A stretch of 64,000 nucleotides of DNA from Glycomyces harbinensis (GCF_900101745.1 NZ_FNAD01000021.1:1-64000); one strand, 5' to 3'; numbered from the stretch's first letter, positions 8,879-17,791 are shown. A program made the numbers and translations. Notes: generated by a model not told the origin, from the letters alone.

Positions 8879-10131
8879 CGGGGTCCTCCTCCGGTCGGGG
8901 CGGATGCGTAGGCGGCGGGACCGTGCTCGCCGTCGAGGCGCTGAAGACGCACGCCGAGCTGGTCGGCGACGTTGAGCAGCTGGTTCTGCGCCGACTCCCA
9001 GGAGGCCTGGTCGAGCGCGAGGCGGATGATGCCGTCCACGGCGAGCTGGCGCCCGGTGACCCGGCCGTCCGGGTTGACCTTGCCGTTCGAGCCGGCGGTG
9101 ACCACCGTCGAGACCGTCACGAACGCGGCGGGGATGCCCGACAGCGCGTCCTGGGTGCGGTGCAGGGACACCGCGTCGGTGGGCCACTTGGTGATCCGGT
9201 AGGCGACGTGGCGCAGGCCGTCGGCGTACCAGTGGTTCCACTCCTCCGCGGTCCGCTCGCCCGGCACCGGCGCGAACGCGACGCCGAGCGACTGCTGGAC
9301 CGCTTCGCGCACGCCCTCGGCGTCGAGGATGCGGTTGGGCACGCCGACGTTGCCGAGCAGCTTGCTCACCCGCTGCGAAGTCGAGGCCAGCGCCTTGTAG
9401 ACGCCGTCGACCTCGCCGCCGCGTTCGGCGGTGGCCTCGCGGGCGTCGCGGGCGCCGAGGCGCACGGCCAGCCAGGCCTTGTGGTGGACGACGGCGGGGT
9501 AGTCGCCGAGGAGTTCGCGGTAGGAGCGGGAGGCGGGGCTGTTGTCGTAGGCGCTCAAGCCGACCGGGGTGGTGTGGCCGACGAGCTGGACGGTGGAGAC
9601 GGGCACGGAGGTCTCGTCGAAGAGGCGCTCGAGGCGCTCCAGCGGGACGGCCTTGGTGCCCTCGTCGGTGGATCCGATCTCGATGACGGCGAACCAGCCG
9701 CCGTTGTCGTGGCCGATGCCGACGTTCTCGTCGCGGTCCTCGACGCCGGTGATGCCCAGGTCGGGGGCGATCCGGTGGAGGACCTCGGTGAGCTGTTCGG
9801 GGTCGAGGGCCCGGATGCGCCGCTTCATGCGCGACTTCAGCGGCCAGGTCTGGTACCACCAGTAGTCGCCCTTGCGCCAGAAGACGACGATGAGGATGAC
9901 GAGCGCGACGCCGCCGCCGGCGGCCGCCGCGATCATCCCGAACGCCAGGCACGCGAGTGCGATGGTGAGGGCGAGCTCGACTGCGATGAGCTGCGCGACG
10001 GTGAGCGGGCCGAGCCGGCCGGAGGATCGGGTCGTGAACACGACCGACTCGCCGGGGGTCGGTCCGCTGCCCTGCCGGGCCTGCACGGATGCGGTGCCGC
10101 GAGCTTGCTGCTGCCCCTGAAGCATCGTCAT
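8875..10131 (-). CDS. eccE: Type VII secretion membrane protein EccE
   Basis: The 418-residue protein matches the EccE family, a peripheral part of the ESX membrane complex. It has two closely spaced N-terminal membrane segments at about residues 43-85 (LTVAQLIAVELALTIALACLAF and the following AAAGGGVALVILIVVFW) and the family feature WWYQTWPLKSRMKRRI just after them. A large cytoplasmic domain follows. I chose the ATG at 10131, with GGAG 8 bases upstream (ATGGAGACGTCTCA). It is the first gene of a two-gene unit with the Pro/Gln-rich protein at 7202. It diverges from the mycosin gene at 10273; the 141-base gap should hold both promoters. Confidence 0.88.
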   Translation of the reverse strand: MTMLQGQQQARGTASVQARQGSGPTPGESVVFTTRSSGRLGPLTVAQLIAVELALTIALACLAFGMIAAAAGGGVALVILIVVFWRKGDYWWYQTWPLKSRMKRRIRALDPEQLTEVLHRIAPDLGITGVEDRDENVGIGHDNGGWFAVIEIGSTDEGTKAVPLERLERLFDETSVPVSTVQLVGHTTPVGLSAYDNSPASRSYRELLGDYPAVVHHKAWLAVRLGARDAREATAERGGEVDGVYKALASTSQRVSKLLGNVGVPNRILDAEGVREAVQQSLGVAFAPVPGERTAEEWNHWYADGLRHVAYRITKWPTDAVSLHRTQDALSGIPAAFVTVSTVVTAGSNGKVNPDGRVTGRQLAVDGIIRLALDQASWESAQNQLLNVADQLGVRLQRLDGEHGPAAYASAPTGGGPR

Positions 10132-10272
10132 TGAGACGTCTCCATCATGAAGGTGAGTGGTCGTACCTATCGTAAGCGGACGAGTCCACCTCTTGGTCCC
10201 CCGCCCTGCGGGTGTCGCGGGCGCGCATGCGGGCGGACCAGCCCTCTGGCGCTGCGGCGTTAGACTGAGCCG

Positions 10273-11643
10273 ATGCGATTCCTCCCGCGTACTCCTCTCT
10301 ATGCCGCCGCTGCCGTGTTGGCGGCGGCCGGAACGATACTGCTGCCCATGGGGCCCGCGCAGGCCCAGGGCGGCGAGTGGAACATCCCGATGGCCGAGGC
10401 TGACGACCGGCTCGCGTGCGTGCCGGTCGACGACAAGGACAGCGATTCGCTCAACCAGCAGCCGTGGACGAAGAACTTCATCGGGCTCGACGACGCGCAG
10501 CAGTACAACCGCGGCACGTTCGAGGCGGGCTCCAAGATCGGCGACCCGGTGACGATCGCCGTGATCGACTCCGGGGTGGCCAAGGAGCGCGAGGACGTGT
10601 TCGGGTCCCGCCTGCTGGAGGGCTTCGACCACTGGGACGCGGCGTCCAAGGGCCAGTGCGACGCGTTCTACCACGGCACGGCCGTGGCGGCGATCGCCGC
10701 GGGAGGCGCGCTGGACGAGAACTTCATCGGGGTGGCCCCCGAGGCGAACATCCTGCCGATCCGCATCTTCCAGAACGACGAGGACGGCGGCGACGAGAAC
10801 AAGAGCCGGCTGCTCGCCGACGCGATCAGGGCCGCGGCCGAGCAGGGCGCCGACGTGATCAACACGTCCCTGGTCGTGCTGCCGACGACCGAGCTCCAGG
10901 AGGCGGTCGACGCGGTCATCGCGGAAGGCGTCGTGATCGTGGCCGCCACCGGCAACGAGACCAAGTTCATGGAGGACCCGGACCTCGAGTTCAAGGACCA
11001 GGGGTTCTATCCGGCCAATTACCCGGACGTCATCGCGGTGGGGGCGCACAACGAGACGGGGAACTGGTACGACAAGACCAACTACGGGGAGAACATCGAC
11101 CTGCTCGCGCCCGGCCAGAACGTCTCGTTCCCGTTCGCGGGCGGGGAGTGGCAGTCGGCCAGCGGCACGAGTTTCGCCGCGCCGTTCGTGGCGGGTGCGG
11201 CGGCGCTGCTGAAGGCCGAGTTCGGGGCCGAGGCGACCCCGGCTTGGATTCAGAAGCGCTTGCAGGAGACGGCGATTCATCCGCCGAACGGCTTCAACGT
11301 CTACCAGGGCTACGGCGTCTTGAATGTGAAGGACGCCCTGTCGGCGCCGATCGCCGACCCGGGCGAGATCACTTCGACCGATGTCGGCATGGCGCCGGTG
11401 GAGGACCAGACTTCCGGGCCGCCGCTCACGGAGGATGAGCGGGACGCGATCGCGCCGCTCGATCCCGACTACGACCCGTTGAGGACCGAGAAGACGGTGG
11501 CTTGGGCGAGCGTCGGCGGGGCCCTGGTGCTCATCGCCCTCGTCCTGGTGCTGAAGAAGGTCATTCCGAAGGGCCGCACGCGGCGCTGGCGGCCGGGTTC
11601 GCGCGAGATCGACCGGCTCCCGGTGAAGGTCGACAGCGCCTGA
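10273..11643 (+). CDS. mycP: Mycosin 1, type VII secretion-associated subtilisin-like protease
   Basis: This 456-residue protein is a membrane-anchored S8 serine protease of the mycosin family, an essential part of ESX systems that acts on the outer side of the membrane. A signal peptide ends near residue 32 (AQAQ). The catalytic triad is visible as Asp99 (IAVIDSG), His134 (FYHGTAV) and Ser300 (SASGTSFAAP), with the oxyanion Asn228 (ATGNE). A C-terminal membrane segment lies at about 404-422 (VGGALVLIALVLVLKKVI), followed by a basic tail. This is the canonical copy in the locus; a divergent second one lies at 15020-16507. A strong hairpin follows the gene. Confidence 0.93.
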   Translation: MRFLPRTPLYAAAAVLAAAGTILLPMGPAQAQGGEWNIPMAEADDRLACVPVDDKDSDSLNQQPWTKNFIGLDDAQQYNRGTFEAGSKIGDPVTIAVIDSGVAKEREDVFGSRLLEGFDHWDAASKGQCDAFYHGTAVAAIAAGGALDENFIGVAPEANILPIRIFQNDEDGGDENKSRLLADAIRAAAEQGADVINTSLVVLPTTELQEAVDAVIAEGVVIVAATGNETKFMEDPDLEFKDQGFYPANYPDVIAVGAHNETGNWYDKTNYGENIDLLAPGQNVSFPFAGGEWQSASGTSFAAPFVAGAAALLKAEFGAEATPAWIQKRLQETAIHPPNGFNVYQGYGVLNVKDALSAPIADPGEITSTDVGMAPVEDQTSGPPLTEDERDAIAPLDPDYDPLRTEKTVAWASVGGALVLIALVLVLKKVIPKGRTRRWRPGSREIDRLPVKVDSA

Positions 11644-11656
11644 GCGCGAAGCGTTG

Positions 11657-11693
11657 AGGAGGGGCGAGCGGACCAGGTCCGCTCGCCCCTCCT
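11657..11693 (+). terminator. Terminator after mycosin 1
   Basis: An 18-bp inverted repeat with a one-base centre lies 13 bases after the stop codon; a few central pairs would open to form the loop. The core GAGGGGCGAGCGG is shared with the terminator at 14910-14943. Confidence 0.8.
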
Positions 11694-11874
11694 GCTTTCG
11701 CTCGTACTGCCTTCGCTCGCGCTGCCCTCCGGGTCGGCGAGGGGGATCCGGGTGTTCTCGCGCCTGCCGGCGAGGGCGACCCTTCGCCCGCCTCCCCTGG
11801 GGGAGAACGACGAGAGACCCGGGTGATCCGATGATCGGCCCGGGTCTCGGTGCGTCGCAGCTGACGCGTTGGTA

Positions 11875-12162
11875 CTACATGAAGCGAGCGCGGTTCGCAG
11901 CTTCGACTTCCTGGTAGCGGATCTTCGCGTTGTCGACCGCGGTACCGATCTGCACCAGGAGCTCGTTCAGCTTCGCGAGGGACTGGTCCCACTCGGTGCG
12001 CTGAGCCTGGTAGGCCTCGGCAGCGGCGTCTTCCCACTCGAGAGCGTCGAGCTTGCTGGCGAGGTCGGCGAGCGCGTCGTTGATCGACTGCGCGTCCGTG
12101 TGGATCCTCTGGCTCGACTCTTCCATGGTCGCGTAATCGAGCTTAATCTGCCCACTGGACAT
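11875..12162 (-). CDS. WXG100-family protein (EsxA-like) with a WED turn
   Basis: The 95-residue protein is a small helical hairpin of WXG100 size, expected to be secreted by the neighbouring ESX system as a dimer with the product of 12200-12490. The turn between the helices is Trp43-Glu44-Asp45 (LEWEDAAAEAY), so the usual Gly is replaced by Asp. The C-terminal helix carries Tyr83-x-x-x-Glu87 (YQEVE), which fits the YxxxD/E export signal. GAGGTG 7-12 bases upstream of the ATG supports the start. It follows its partner by 37 bases in a two-gene unit. Confidence 0.88.
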   Translation of the reverse strand: MSSGQIKLDYATMEESSQRIHTDAQSINDALADLASKLDALEWEDAAAEAYQAQRTEWDQSLAKLNELLVQIGTAVDNAKIRYQEVEAANRARFM

Positions 12163-12199
12163 GGCGATTCACCTCTTTCCTTGGGTATCGGGGGGTTGG

Positions 12200-12490
12200 T
12201 TAGAGCATTCCGGCGAAGTCGCTGTGGCCTTCTTCGTCCTGCTCCGTCGTCGCGGTGGCGCTGGAGTCCAGCATGTTGGCGATGTTCTCGAGGGCGTCCT
12301 GGAGGTCCGCGGACTCCTTGTCCCAGGTCGTCATGACTTCCTGGAACGCGACGGCGGCCTGACCGGACCATGCGCTCGCGAGCATCTCGACGAGCGACCG
12401 GATGCCTGCGAGGGTCCCGTCGACGTCCTGCTTCGTGGTCAATGTGTCGGTGGCAGCCTGGTGGACTGTCTCGGATGTCATTGCGACCAT
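12200..12490 (-). CDS. WXG100-family protein (EsxB-like)
   Basis: The 96-residue product has a canonical turn, Trp41-Ser42-Gly43 (ASAWSGQAAVAFQ), in a two-helix WXG100 protein. The C-terminus ends in a flexible acidic stretch and a hydrophobic FAGML tail, resembling the EsxB tail that docks onto the third ATPase domain of EccC. That makes it the likely EsxB-like member of the pair. AGGAGG upstream supports the ATG at 12490; the ATG at 12481 is a possible alternative. It is the first gene of the pair, reading away from the long gap to 12943. Confidence 0.92.
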   Translation of the reverse strand: MVAMTSETVHQAATDTLTTKQDVDGTLAGIRSLVEMLASAWSGQAAVAFQEVMTTWDKESADLQDALENIANMLDSSATATTEQDEEGHSDFAGML

Positions 12491-12942
12491 CGGTACACCT
12501 CCTGATCGTTAAACCGGGGGCTGCGACCCAAGCGTGCTGAGCCGTCAGGGGTATCCCAGTGAGTTTTCATCGATTCCGCAGTCACCATAACCCGTCCGTG
12601 CAAACTCACCGGGTTGGTGGTGCGCTTTTGAGTTTACTAGCCCCGACAAGTCCCGTGTATCCCCACTTTGTGCCACCTCGGGCACCGCGTGCGACCGGAC
12701 CGCCAGGGACGGGAGGGCATCGTCGGCCGGGAGCGGAATCCCAGCTACGTGGAGTGTAAGGCGCTCCCTTGTGTCCCAATCTCCCCGGTTCGTGCCAAGC
12801 CGCGCGGCCAACGGGCCGCGGATGGCGCGCGCTCGGTATGCTGGTATCAGCACGAACCGGTCGGCCGTGCCCGTCGCAGCACGTCAAGGGCGCGAGCGGC
12901 TACCGGGACCTACCCCCTGACGAAAACTCATGCACCGAGGTG
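12491..12942. promoter_or_regulatory. Divergent intergenic region between the esx pair and the ESX-associated operon
   Basis: This ~450-base stretch should contain the promoters of the two WXG100 genes (minus) and of the operon starting at 12943 (plus). I see no credible coding sequence; short open frames lack ribosome binding sites and protein-like composition. The segment 12560-12660 is less GC-rich than its surroundings, as expected for a promoter region. No operator could be recognised. Confidence 0.45.
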
Positions 12943-13578
12943 ATGACGTTGCTTCCTGAGGAAATGGACGGCTCCTACACCGCCGTACAGAACACGGACG
13001 GGTCCTTCACCGTCACGACGGACACCAACCAGCAGTTCCGTATGACCGAGGAGTCCTTCGACGAGTTCATCTCCAAGATGGGCCTCACGATCCAAGACCT
13101 CGACGGCTACCGCAGCCAGGTATTGGGCGGCTCCGTCATCCGCCTTCGCGAAGGCATGAACCCCGAGTACATCAGCGCGGGCAGCTTCCGCACGGTCGAC
13201 ACCGTGAACGTGCCGTTCGGCACCTTCGACGACGCGGTGGAGCTTGCGGAGGCCTACAAGGGCACCTTCTACCCGTCGCGGGCAGAGCAGCTCGACCGCG
13301 TCTTCCACGGGCTCGACACCGGTCGCGTGGTCAGCGAGGACATCAAGGTCAGCTACCTGGAGTCCGACGGCAACGTCAGCGCTGACGTCGTGAGCATCGG
13401 CAGCGAGTTCGACACCCGCGGCAGTGTTTCGGAGAACGAGGTCACCGAGGTCCAGGAGGAGAACTCCGAAGAGGAGCCTCCGGCCTCGGACGCCGAGACG
13501 CCCGGTTCCGACACCGGGGCGACCGGCTCCGAATCCGAAACGCCCGGCTCTGAAGACGAGCCCCGGACGACCCTTTAG
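12943..13578 (+). CDS. ESX-locus protein with acidic Ser/Gly/Thr-rich tail, function unknown
   Basis: The ~211-residue product has a soluble N-terminal domain of about 155 residues (from MDGSYTAVQNTDGSFTV) and a low-complexity tail built from repeated ETPGS / DTGATGSE units, strongly acidic. No signal peptide, membrane segment or WXG turn is visible. The start is uncertain: ATG 12943, GTG 12940, TTG 12949 (best spaced to GAGGTG) or ATG 12964. The frame remains open upstream, but that part lacks protein-like composition. It lies 45 bases before the WXG-domain gene and is probably co-transcribed with it. Its place between esx genes suggests a chaperone or substrate role; I cannot recognise the family. 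Confidence 0.75.
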   Translation: MTLLPEEMDGSYTAVQNTDGSFTVTTDTNQQFRMTEESFDEFISKMGLTIQDLDGYRSQVLGGSVIRLREGMNPEYISAGSFRTVDTVNVPFGTFDDAVELAEAYKGTFYPSRAEQLDRVFHGLDTGRVVSEDIKVSYLESDGNVSADVVSIGSEFDTRGSVSENEVTEVQEENSEEEPPASDAETPGSDTGATGSESETPGSEDEPRTTL

Positions 13579-13623
13579 CCCTGCTGATCGCAGACGACCT
13601 GAACCCCGAGGAAGGAGCCTGCC

Positions 13624-14889
13624 ATGGTTGCCAAGGGCAAAGGCAAGGACTTTTACAAGAGCACTTACACCCACGAGCAGCTGTGGGACATGCTGAGCGT
13701 CGCCGACGACTGGGCCGTGGAACAGGCCGGCACGGTCTGGACCTCCGCCGCGAGCGGCATGAAGGCCGCGCGCGAGGAGATGTCGACCCATGTGGTCTCG
13801 TTGCGGACGCAGTGGACCGGATCGGCCGCCGAAGAGTTCGAGAACCGCATGGGCGTTGTCGAGCGGTACAGCATCGAGTCCGAGCAAGGCATGAAAGAGG
13901 TGGGCGAAGACACGATGCCCGAACTCGCCTCGTATCTCAAGACCGCTCAGAGCAGCGCTCAGGACGGAGACTTGTACCCCAGCTCGACCGAGACCTACGA
14001 CGAGTGGCTCGAGAGCAAGGACATCGACAAGACCAAGCCTGAGTACGAGGCCAAGAAGACCCAGTACCAGCAGCAGTACCAGGACTATCTCGATCTGCGC
14101 CATGACACCATCGCGCAGATCGTCGCGGATCTGGGCGACCAGTATGCGATCGCGAAGGAGAAGGTGTTCGCCGAGCCGCCGCCGCCTCCCCCGAGCGACA
14201 TGCCCGGCAACACGACCTACACGAAGCCGACCGGTGGAGTGTTCGCCGAGAATTCACTGTCCAGCGGCTCCGGCGCTCCCAACGCCCCCGGTATGACCGG
14301 TTCCACCGGTTCCACCGGCATCGTCGGTACCGAAGGGGCCGACGGCATCGCGGGCACCGAGGACGACTTGGACCCCGTCGAGAACGCCTGGACACCGGGC
14401 TCCTACACCGACGTCGACGGCGAGTACGACGGTCTTGCCGCCGGCGGCGACACTGTCGTCCCGGCCGGCGGTGGCGGCTACCCCTCCAGCATGGGCGGCG
14501 GTACCAACATGGGCGGCGGCACCGTTCCCGGCGGCGGCGCGGGCTTGTTCCCCACGCGCACCACGCCGACCACCGGTGCGGGATCCGCACCCGGCCGCGG
14601 CACCGGATCGGGCAGCAGCCCCGCTCGCGCAGGGGCCTCCTCCGGATCGGGCACCCGCTCGGGCTCCGGCAGCGGAAGCAACAGCGGTCGTGGCAGCGGC
14701 AGCGGCATGAACTCGAACCGGGGCGGCGTCGGCCGCAACGGCAGCGGTGGATCGCGCGGCGGGGGCACCCGTTCGGGATACAGCGACGATGACGACGACG
14801 AGGTGTACACCCGCGAGACTTGGCTGCGGGAGGACGACGTCGACTGGAGCCGCAACCGGGTCTCCGACGAAGAACTCGACGAGGACTGA
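13624..14889 (+). CDS. WXG-domain protein with long Gly/Ser-rich tail, probable ESX substrate
   Basis: This 421-residue protein begins with a helical WXG100-like domain (residues about 15-110; turn Trp64-Thr65-Gly66 in RTQWTGSAAEEF). A second helical stretch follows (about 125-190, with YQQQYQDYLDLRHDTIAQIV), then poly-Pro and a ~190-residue Gly/Ser/Thr-rich low-complexity region ending in an acidic segment. The architecture (WXG domain plus long low-complexity tail) is typical of large ESX substrates. AAGGAG 7 bases upstream of the ATG supports the start. It is the second gene of the unit starting at 12943 and is followed by a strong terminator. The biochemical role is unknown. Confidence 0.88.
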   Translation: MVAKGKGKDFYKSTYTHEQLWDMLSVADDWAVEQAGTVWTSAASGMKAAREEMSTHVVSLRTQWTGSAAEEFENRMGVVERYSIESEQGMKEVGEDTMPELASYLKTAQSSAQDGDLYPSSTETYDEWLESKDIDKTKPEYEAKKTQYQQQYQDYLDLRHDTIAQIVADLGDQYAIAKEKVFAEPPPPPPSDMPGNTTYTKPTGGVFAENSLSSGSGAPNAPGMTGSTGSTGIVGTEGADGIAGTEDDLDPVENAWTPGSYTDVDGEYDGLAAGGDTVVPAGGGGYPSSMGGGTNMGGGTVPGGGAGLFPTRTTPTTGAGSAPGRGTGSGSSPARAGASSGSGTRSGSGSGSNSGRGSGSGMNSNRGGVGRNGSGGSRGGGTRSGYSDDDDDEVYTRETWLREDDVDWSRNRVSDEELDED

Positions 14890-14909
14890 CACAGCTTTCG
14901 AACCGTGAT

Positions 14910-14943
14910 TGAGGGGCGAGCGGCCTGGGCCGCTCGCCCCTCA
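14910..14943 (+). terminator. Terminator after the WXG-domain gene
   Basis: A perfect 15-bp stem with a CTGG loop lies between the converging genes ending at 14889 and 15020. It can serve both strands. Confidence 0.8.
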
Positions 14944-15019
14944 GTCGTCGCCGCCGTGATCGCGGCGGATGGAAATGCAAGGGCCGCAACCGACAGGTAT
15001 ATCCGTTGCGGCCCTGAAG

Positions 15020-16507
15020 CTATCTCCGGTTCGGATCACTCGGTCGCCATGGGCTCGGTTCCCCTGCGGAACCGGGCGGGTTGAAGCCCGGGCCGCTCGG
15101 GGGGCTGCTGTACCCCTGCGGGCCCGGGGGCGGACCGCCGTAGTTCTGGCCCCCGCCGGGAGGAGCACCGAACTGGGGGTTCGCCGGGACCGCTTGCTGG
15201 TATCCGGTCTGATCGGGCCCGTTGCCGGGGCCGACCGGTCCGGACTGGCCGGCTGCGGCCGCCTTGCGGCCCCGACCGCGAAGCACCAGCCACACCACGA
15301 TCGCGGCGGCCAGGAGCACCACGGCAGCGGCGATCACGATGATGGCCGAAAGGTTGGATTCCTTGTTGCCCTCGGCGGCGACAGAAGGCCCGGCGGACTC
15401 GGCACCGGGTTCAGGGGCGGCCGACGAGTCTTCTTCTTCGTCGGGAGTCGCGCCGCTGGCGCCGGCTTCGCCCATCGGATAACCGAGGGGATTCTCCTCC
15501 ACCGTTTCAATGTCCTCGGCGTTGACTGCTTGATCAGCGTTCACGAGGCCGTAGCCCGCCTCGTCGTCGCGGGTGCCACTACCGTCCCCCGCAGTCTGGA
15601 TCATTCGCTGAATGACGTTGCTGGCGTCAAGATCGGGATGTGCGGCCCAGGTCAGTGCCGCCACGCCTCCGGTGAAACCGGATCCCATCGACGTTCCGCC
15701 GTATACGTCGGCATACAACTCGGTGCCGTCGCCCAGCGTGCCGAACTGGGGCACTGGCGCCGTCATCGCGTCAGCGGGCGCCGCGACGACAATCTCCGGG
15801 CCGGTCGTGGTGTTCTCTAGCCAGATATCGCCATTCTGGTCGGTGCCCGTTACCGCAACTACGCCTTCAACCGATGCCGGATATCCAGGTTCAATGCCGG
15901 GGTCGTTACCTGCACCGGCGACAACGATCGCACCCTTGTCGATGGCGTATTGCAGCACTTCGAGGTACTCGCCTTCGAACTCTGCGCCTTGCAGGATCCA
16001 AGGCACCACAAGGACATCGGCGCCGTTGTCGACGGCCCACCGAAACGCCCCGAACTCCGACTCGCCCATGGCCCCGCCGAAGTCCGCCTGACCCGTGTCG
16101 AGTCGAACCGGGAGGATCGTGGCTTTCGGAGCCGCCAAGAGCACGCCGGCTGCCACCGCGGAACCGTGCCCGTCCGTGTCATTCCATGCGTCCTCTTCGT
16201 CGGACAACGTCGAGTACCCGGGAAGAACGTCCTTGTCCTCGAAGAAGGGGTGCTCGCCGATTCCGGTGTCCATCACGGCGACGGTGACGCCCTCGCCCTG
16301 TGTGGTCTCCCATGCGGCGGGAGCCTGGATCTGGTCGACCGCCCAGGCGTTGTCCTCGTTCAGCGTCGTGTCCTGGGCGAGCGCCGTGCCGGGGGCCGCC
16401 GCGATGGCGGCCGTGGCGGCGAGCGCGACGAAACCGGCGCCCATGGCGGCGCGGCCGGAGGCGGCTCTCGGCGGTCTCGCGGGGGGTGACGTGAGAGGTG
16501 TGGCCAT
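15020..16507 (-). CDS. Mycosin 2, divergent type VII secretion-associated subtilisin-like protease
   Basis: The 495-residue product is a second membrane-anchored S8 protease. A signal peptide ends near Ala44 (GTALAQD). Catalytic residues are Asp80 (VAVMDTG), His114 (TDGHGSAVAAG), Asn201 (AGAGND) and Ser273. The serine motif reads GTSMGSGFTGGV instead of the usual GTSxAxP, so the residues after the nucleophile are altered. A membrane segment at about 405-425 (IIVIAAAVVLLAAAIVVWLVL) is followed by an ~80-residue Pro/Gly/Gln-rich cytoplasmic tail, longer than in mycosin 1. GGAAGGGG upstream of ATG 16507 supports the start. It is co-oriented with the membrane protein at 16607 and eccC. Confidence 0.9.
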   Translation of the reverse strand: MATPLTSPPARPPRAASGRAAMGAGFVALAATAAIAAAPGTALAQDTTLNEDNAWAVDQIQAPAAWETTQGEGVTVAVMDTGIGEHPFFEDKDVLPGYSTLSDEEDAWNDTDGHGSAVAAGVLLAAPKATILPVRLDTGQADFGGAMGESEFGAFRWAVDNGADVLVVPWILQGAEFEGEYLEVLQYAIDKGAIVVAGAGNDPGIEPGYPASVEGVVAVTGTDQNGDIWLENTTTGPEIVVAAPADAMTAPVPQFGTLGDGTELYADVYGGTSMGSGFTGGVAALTWAAHPDLDASNVIQRMIQTAGDGSGTRDDEAGYGLVNADQAVNAEDIETVEENPLGYPMGEAGASGATPDEEEDSSAAPEPGAESAGPSVAAEGNKESNLSAIIVIAAAVVLLAAAIVVWLVLRGRGRKAAAAGQSGPVGPGNGPDQTGYQQAVPANPQFGAPPGGGQNYGGPPPGPQGYSSPPSGPGFNPPGSAGEPSPWRPSDPNRR

Positions 16508-16606
16508 AGGGTGGACCCCTTCCGTGTGCCGGTCGTTACAGCGCTGTCCGCTCTGCACCACAACATACCGGACCAATGTTCAGGTCGCGATCCCCGCTGG
16601 AGCCGG

Positions 16607-17695
16607 TCAGCCGGTTTCCGGGCAGGTGATGCCCTCGACCCTGTCGGTGGTCGGTTCGCCTTGCGGCGGCAGGCATGCCGGGGTCTGGTCGACCCGCTCG
16701 ACGCAGGCGCTCTCGAGGTGGAGCGCGGCGTCCTCGCCCCCCGTGTACTGGAGTGCGAGCTCGTCCACCCGTTCCGCGGTGATGCGGCGGGTGCCCTCCA
16801 GGGTCGCGCCGTCGTAGGTGAGTTCGTAGTCGCCCTCGGCCCAGCGGGCCGCCACGGCGGCCTCGTAGGCCGCGAAGTCGGCCGCCCGCAGTTCGTAGGT
16901 GAGGCGGTACCGGTAGGTCGCCAGGCCCGCCGGGGTGCGGTAGTCGCAGTCGACGACGTCGACGTGGCGGGCGGCGAAGCCGGAGAAGGCCGGGATCGCC
17001 GCGACGGTGTCGGCCACGGCGCTTTCGAGCCGCGCCCACGTGCCGTCCTCGGTGTGCTCGCCCCTCGGCTCCTCGGGCAGGGAGGCGGCCTCGGCCCATC
17101 GGTGGACGTCGGTCCCCGTGCCGATCGCGAGGGCCAGCGCGAGGCACCAGACGGCGGCTTCGACGCCCGCGAGGCGTCGTCCGGCGCGGTCGGGGCCGCC
17201 GCCGAGCCAGGTGCGGGTGGCGGTGCCGGCCGCGAGCAGGGCCGCCGCGAACACGATGGGGACCACGGTGAACAGGAAGCGCATCCCCACGGTCGCGGCG
17301 CCGTCGCTCATGGCCTCGCGCATCGGCATGGCCGCGGGGGTCAGGAGGAGGACGAGCTGGACGGCCGCGAGTCCTCCGGAGGCGGCGAGGTACAGCTGGG
17401 CGCGGCGGCCGCCGCGGTCGAGCCAGATCGCGGCGAGGAGGTTCACGGGGATCGCGGGGGCCAGGATGAGGAGGTAGGACAGGCCGCGTTCGCCGAGTGC
17501 GTTGTCGACGCCGGGCCAGGCGTAGGCCTGGACGCCGTGCCAGGTCCACTGCCAGATCCATACGACCGCGGCGGCTTCGGCGAGGAGGAGGAGCTGGAGG
17601 GCCCGCACGCCGGCCGGCGGCCATGACCGGGCGCGGCCGGGGACGGCCTCGATCGGCGCGGCGTCGACGCCGGGGGGCGTCAGCAGAGGTCTCAT
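16607..17695 (-). CDS. Multi-pass membrane protein of the ESX locus, function unknown
   Basis: The 362-residue protein has about five hydrophobic segments in its first 200 residues (for example VRALQLLLLAEAAAVVWIW, YLLILAPAIPVNLLAAIWL, FLFTVVPIVFAAALLAAG). A ~155-residue soluble C-terminal domain with several Cys residues (VDCDYRTPAG, ESACVERV, PACLPP, ITCPETG) follows and is probably exported and disulphide-bonded. AAGG upstream of ATG 17695 supports the start. It lies between eccC and the second mycosin, 99 bases from the latter. I do not recognise the family. Its place suggests an accessory part of the secretion system. Confidence 0.82.
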   Translation of the reverse strand: MRPLLTPPGVDAAPIEAVPGRARSWPPAGVRALQLLLLAEAAAVVWIWQWTWHGVQAYAWPGVDNALGERGLSYLLILAPAIPVNLLAAIWLDRGGRRAQLYLAASGGLAAVQLVLLLTPAAMPMREAMSDGAATVGMRFLFTVVPIVFAAALLAAGTATRTWLGGGPDRAGRRLAGVEAAVWCLALALAIGTGTDVHRWAEAASLPEEPRGEHTEDGTWARLESAVADTVAAIPAFSGFAARHVDVVDCDYRTPAGLATYRYRLTYELRAADFAAYEAAVAARWAEGDYELTYDGATLEGTRRITAERVDELALQYTGGEDAALHLESACVERVDQTPACLPPQGEPTTDRVEGITCPETG

Positions 17696-17747
17696 GGGGG
17701 CCTTCGGGGTGTGTTCGAGCGGGTTCGGTTCTGACCCTAGTACGCCG

Positions 17748-17781
17748 CAGGGCCGCCGACCGGTTGCGGTCGGCGGCCCTG
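17748..17781 (-). terminator. Terminator after eccC
   Basis: A perfect 14-bp stem with a six-base loop lies 10 bases beyond the eccC stop codon. It would separate eccC from the membrane protein gene downstream. Confidence 0.75.
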
Positions 17782-17791
17782 TGATGCGGCC

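Noticed and set aside
12545-12942. Short open frames in the divergent esx gap
   Set aside because: No ribosome binding sites, no conserved features, and composition typical of non-coding sequence.
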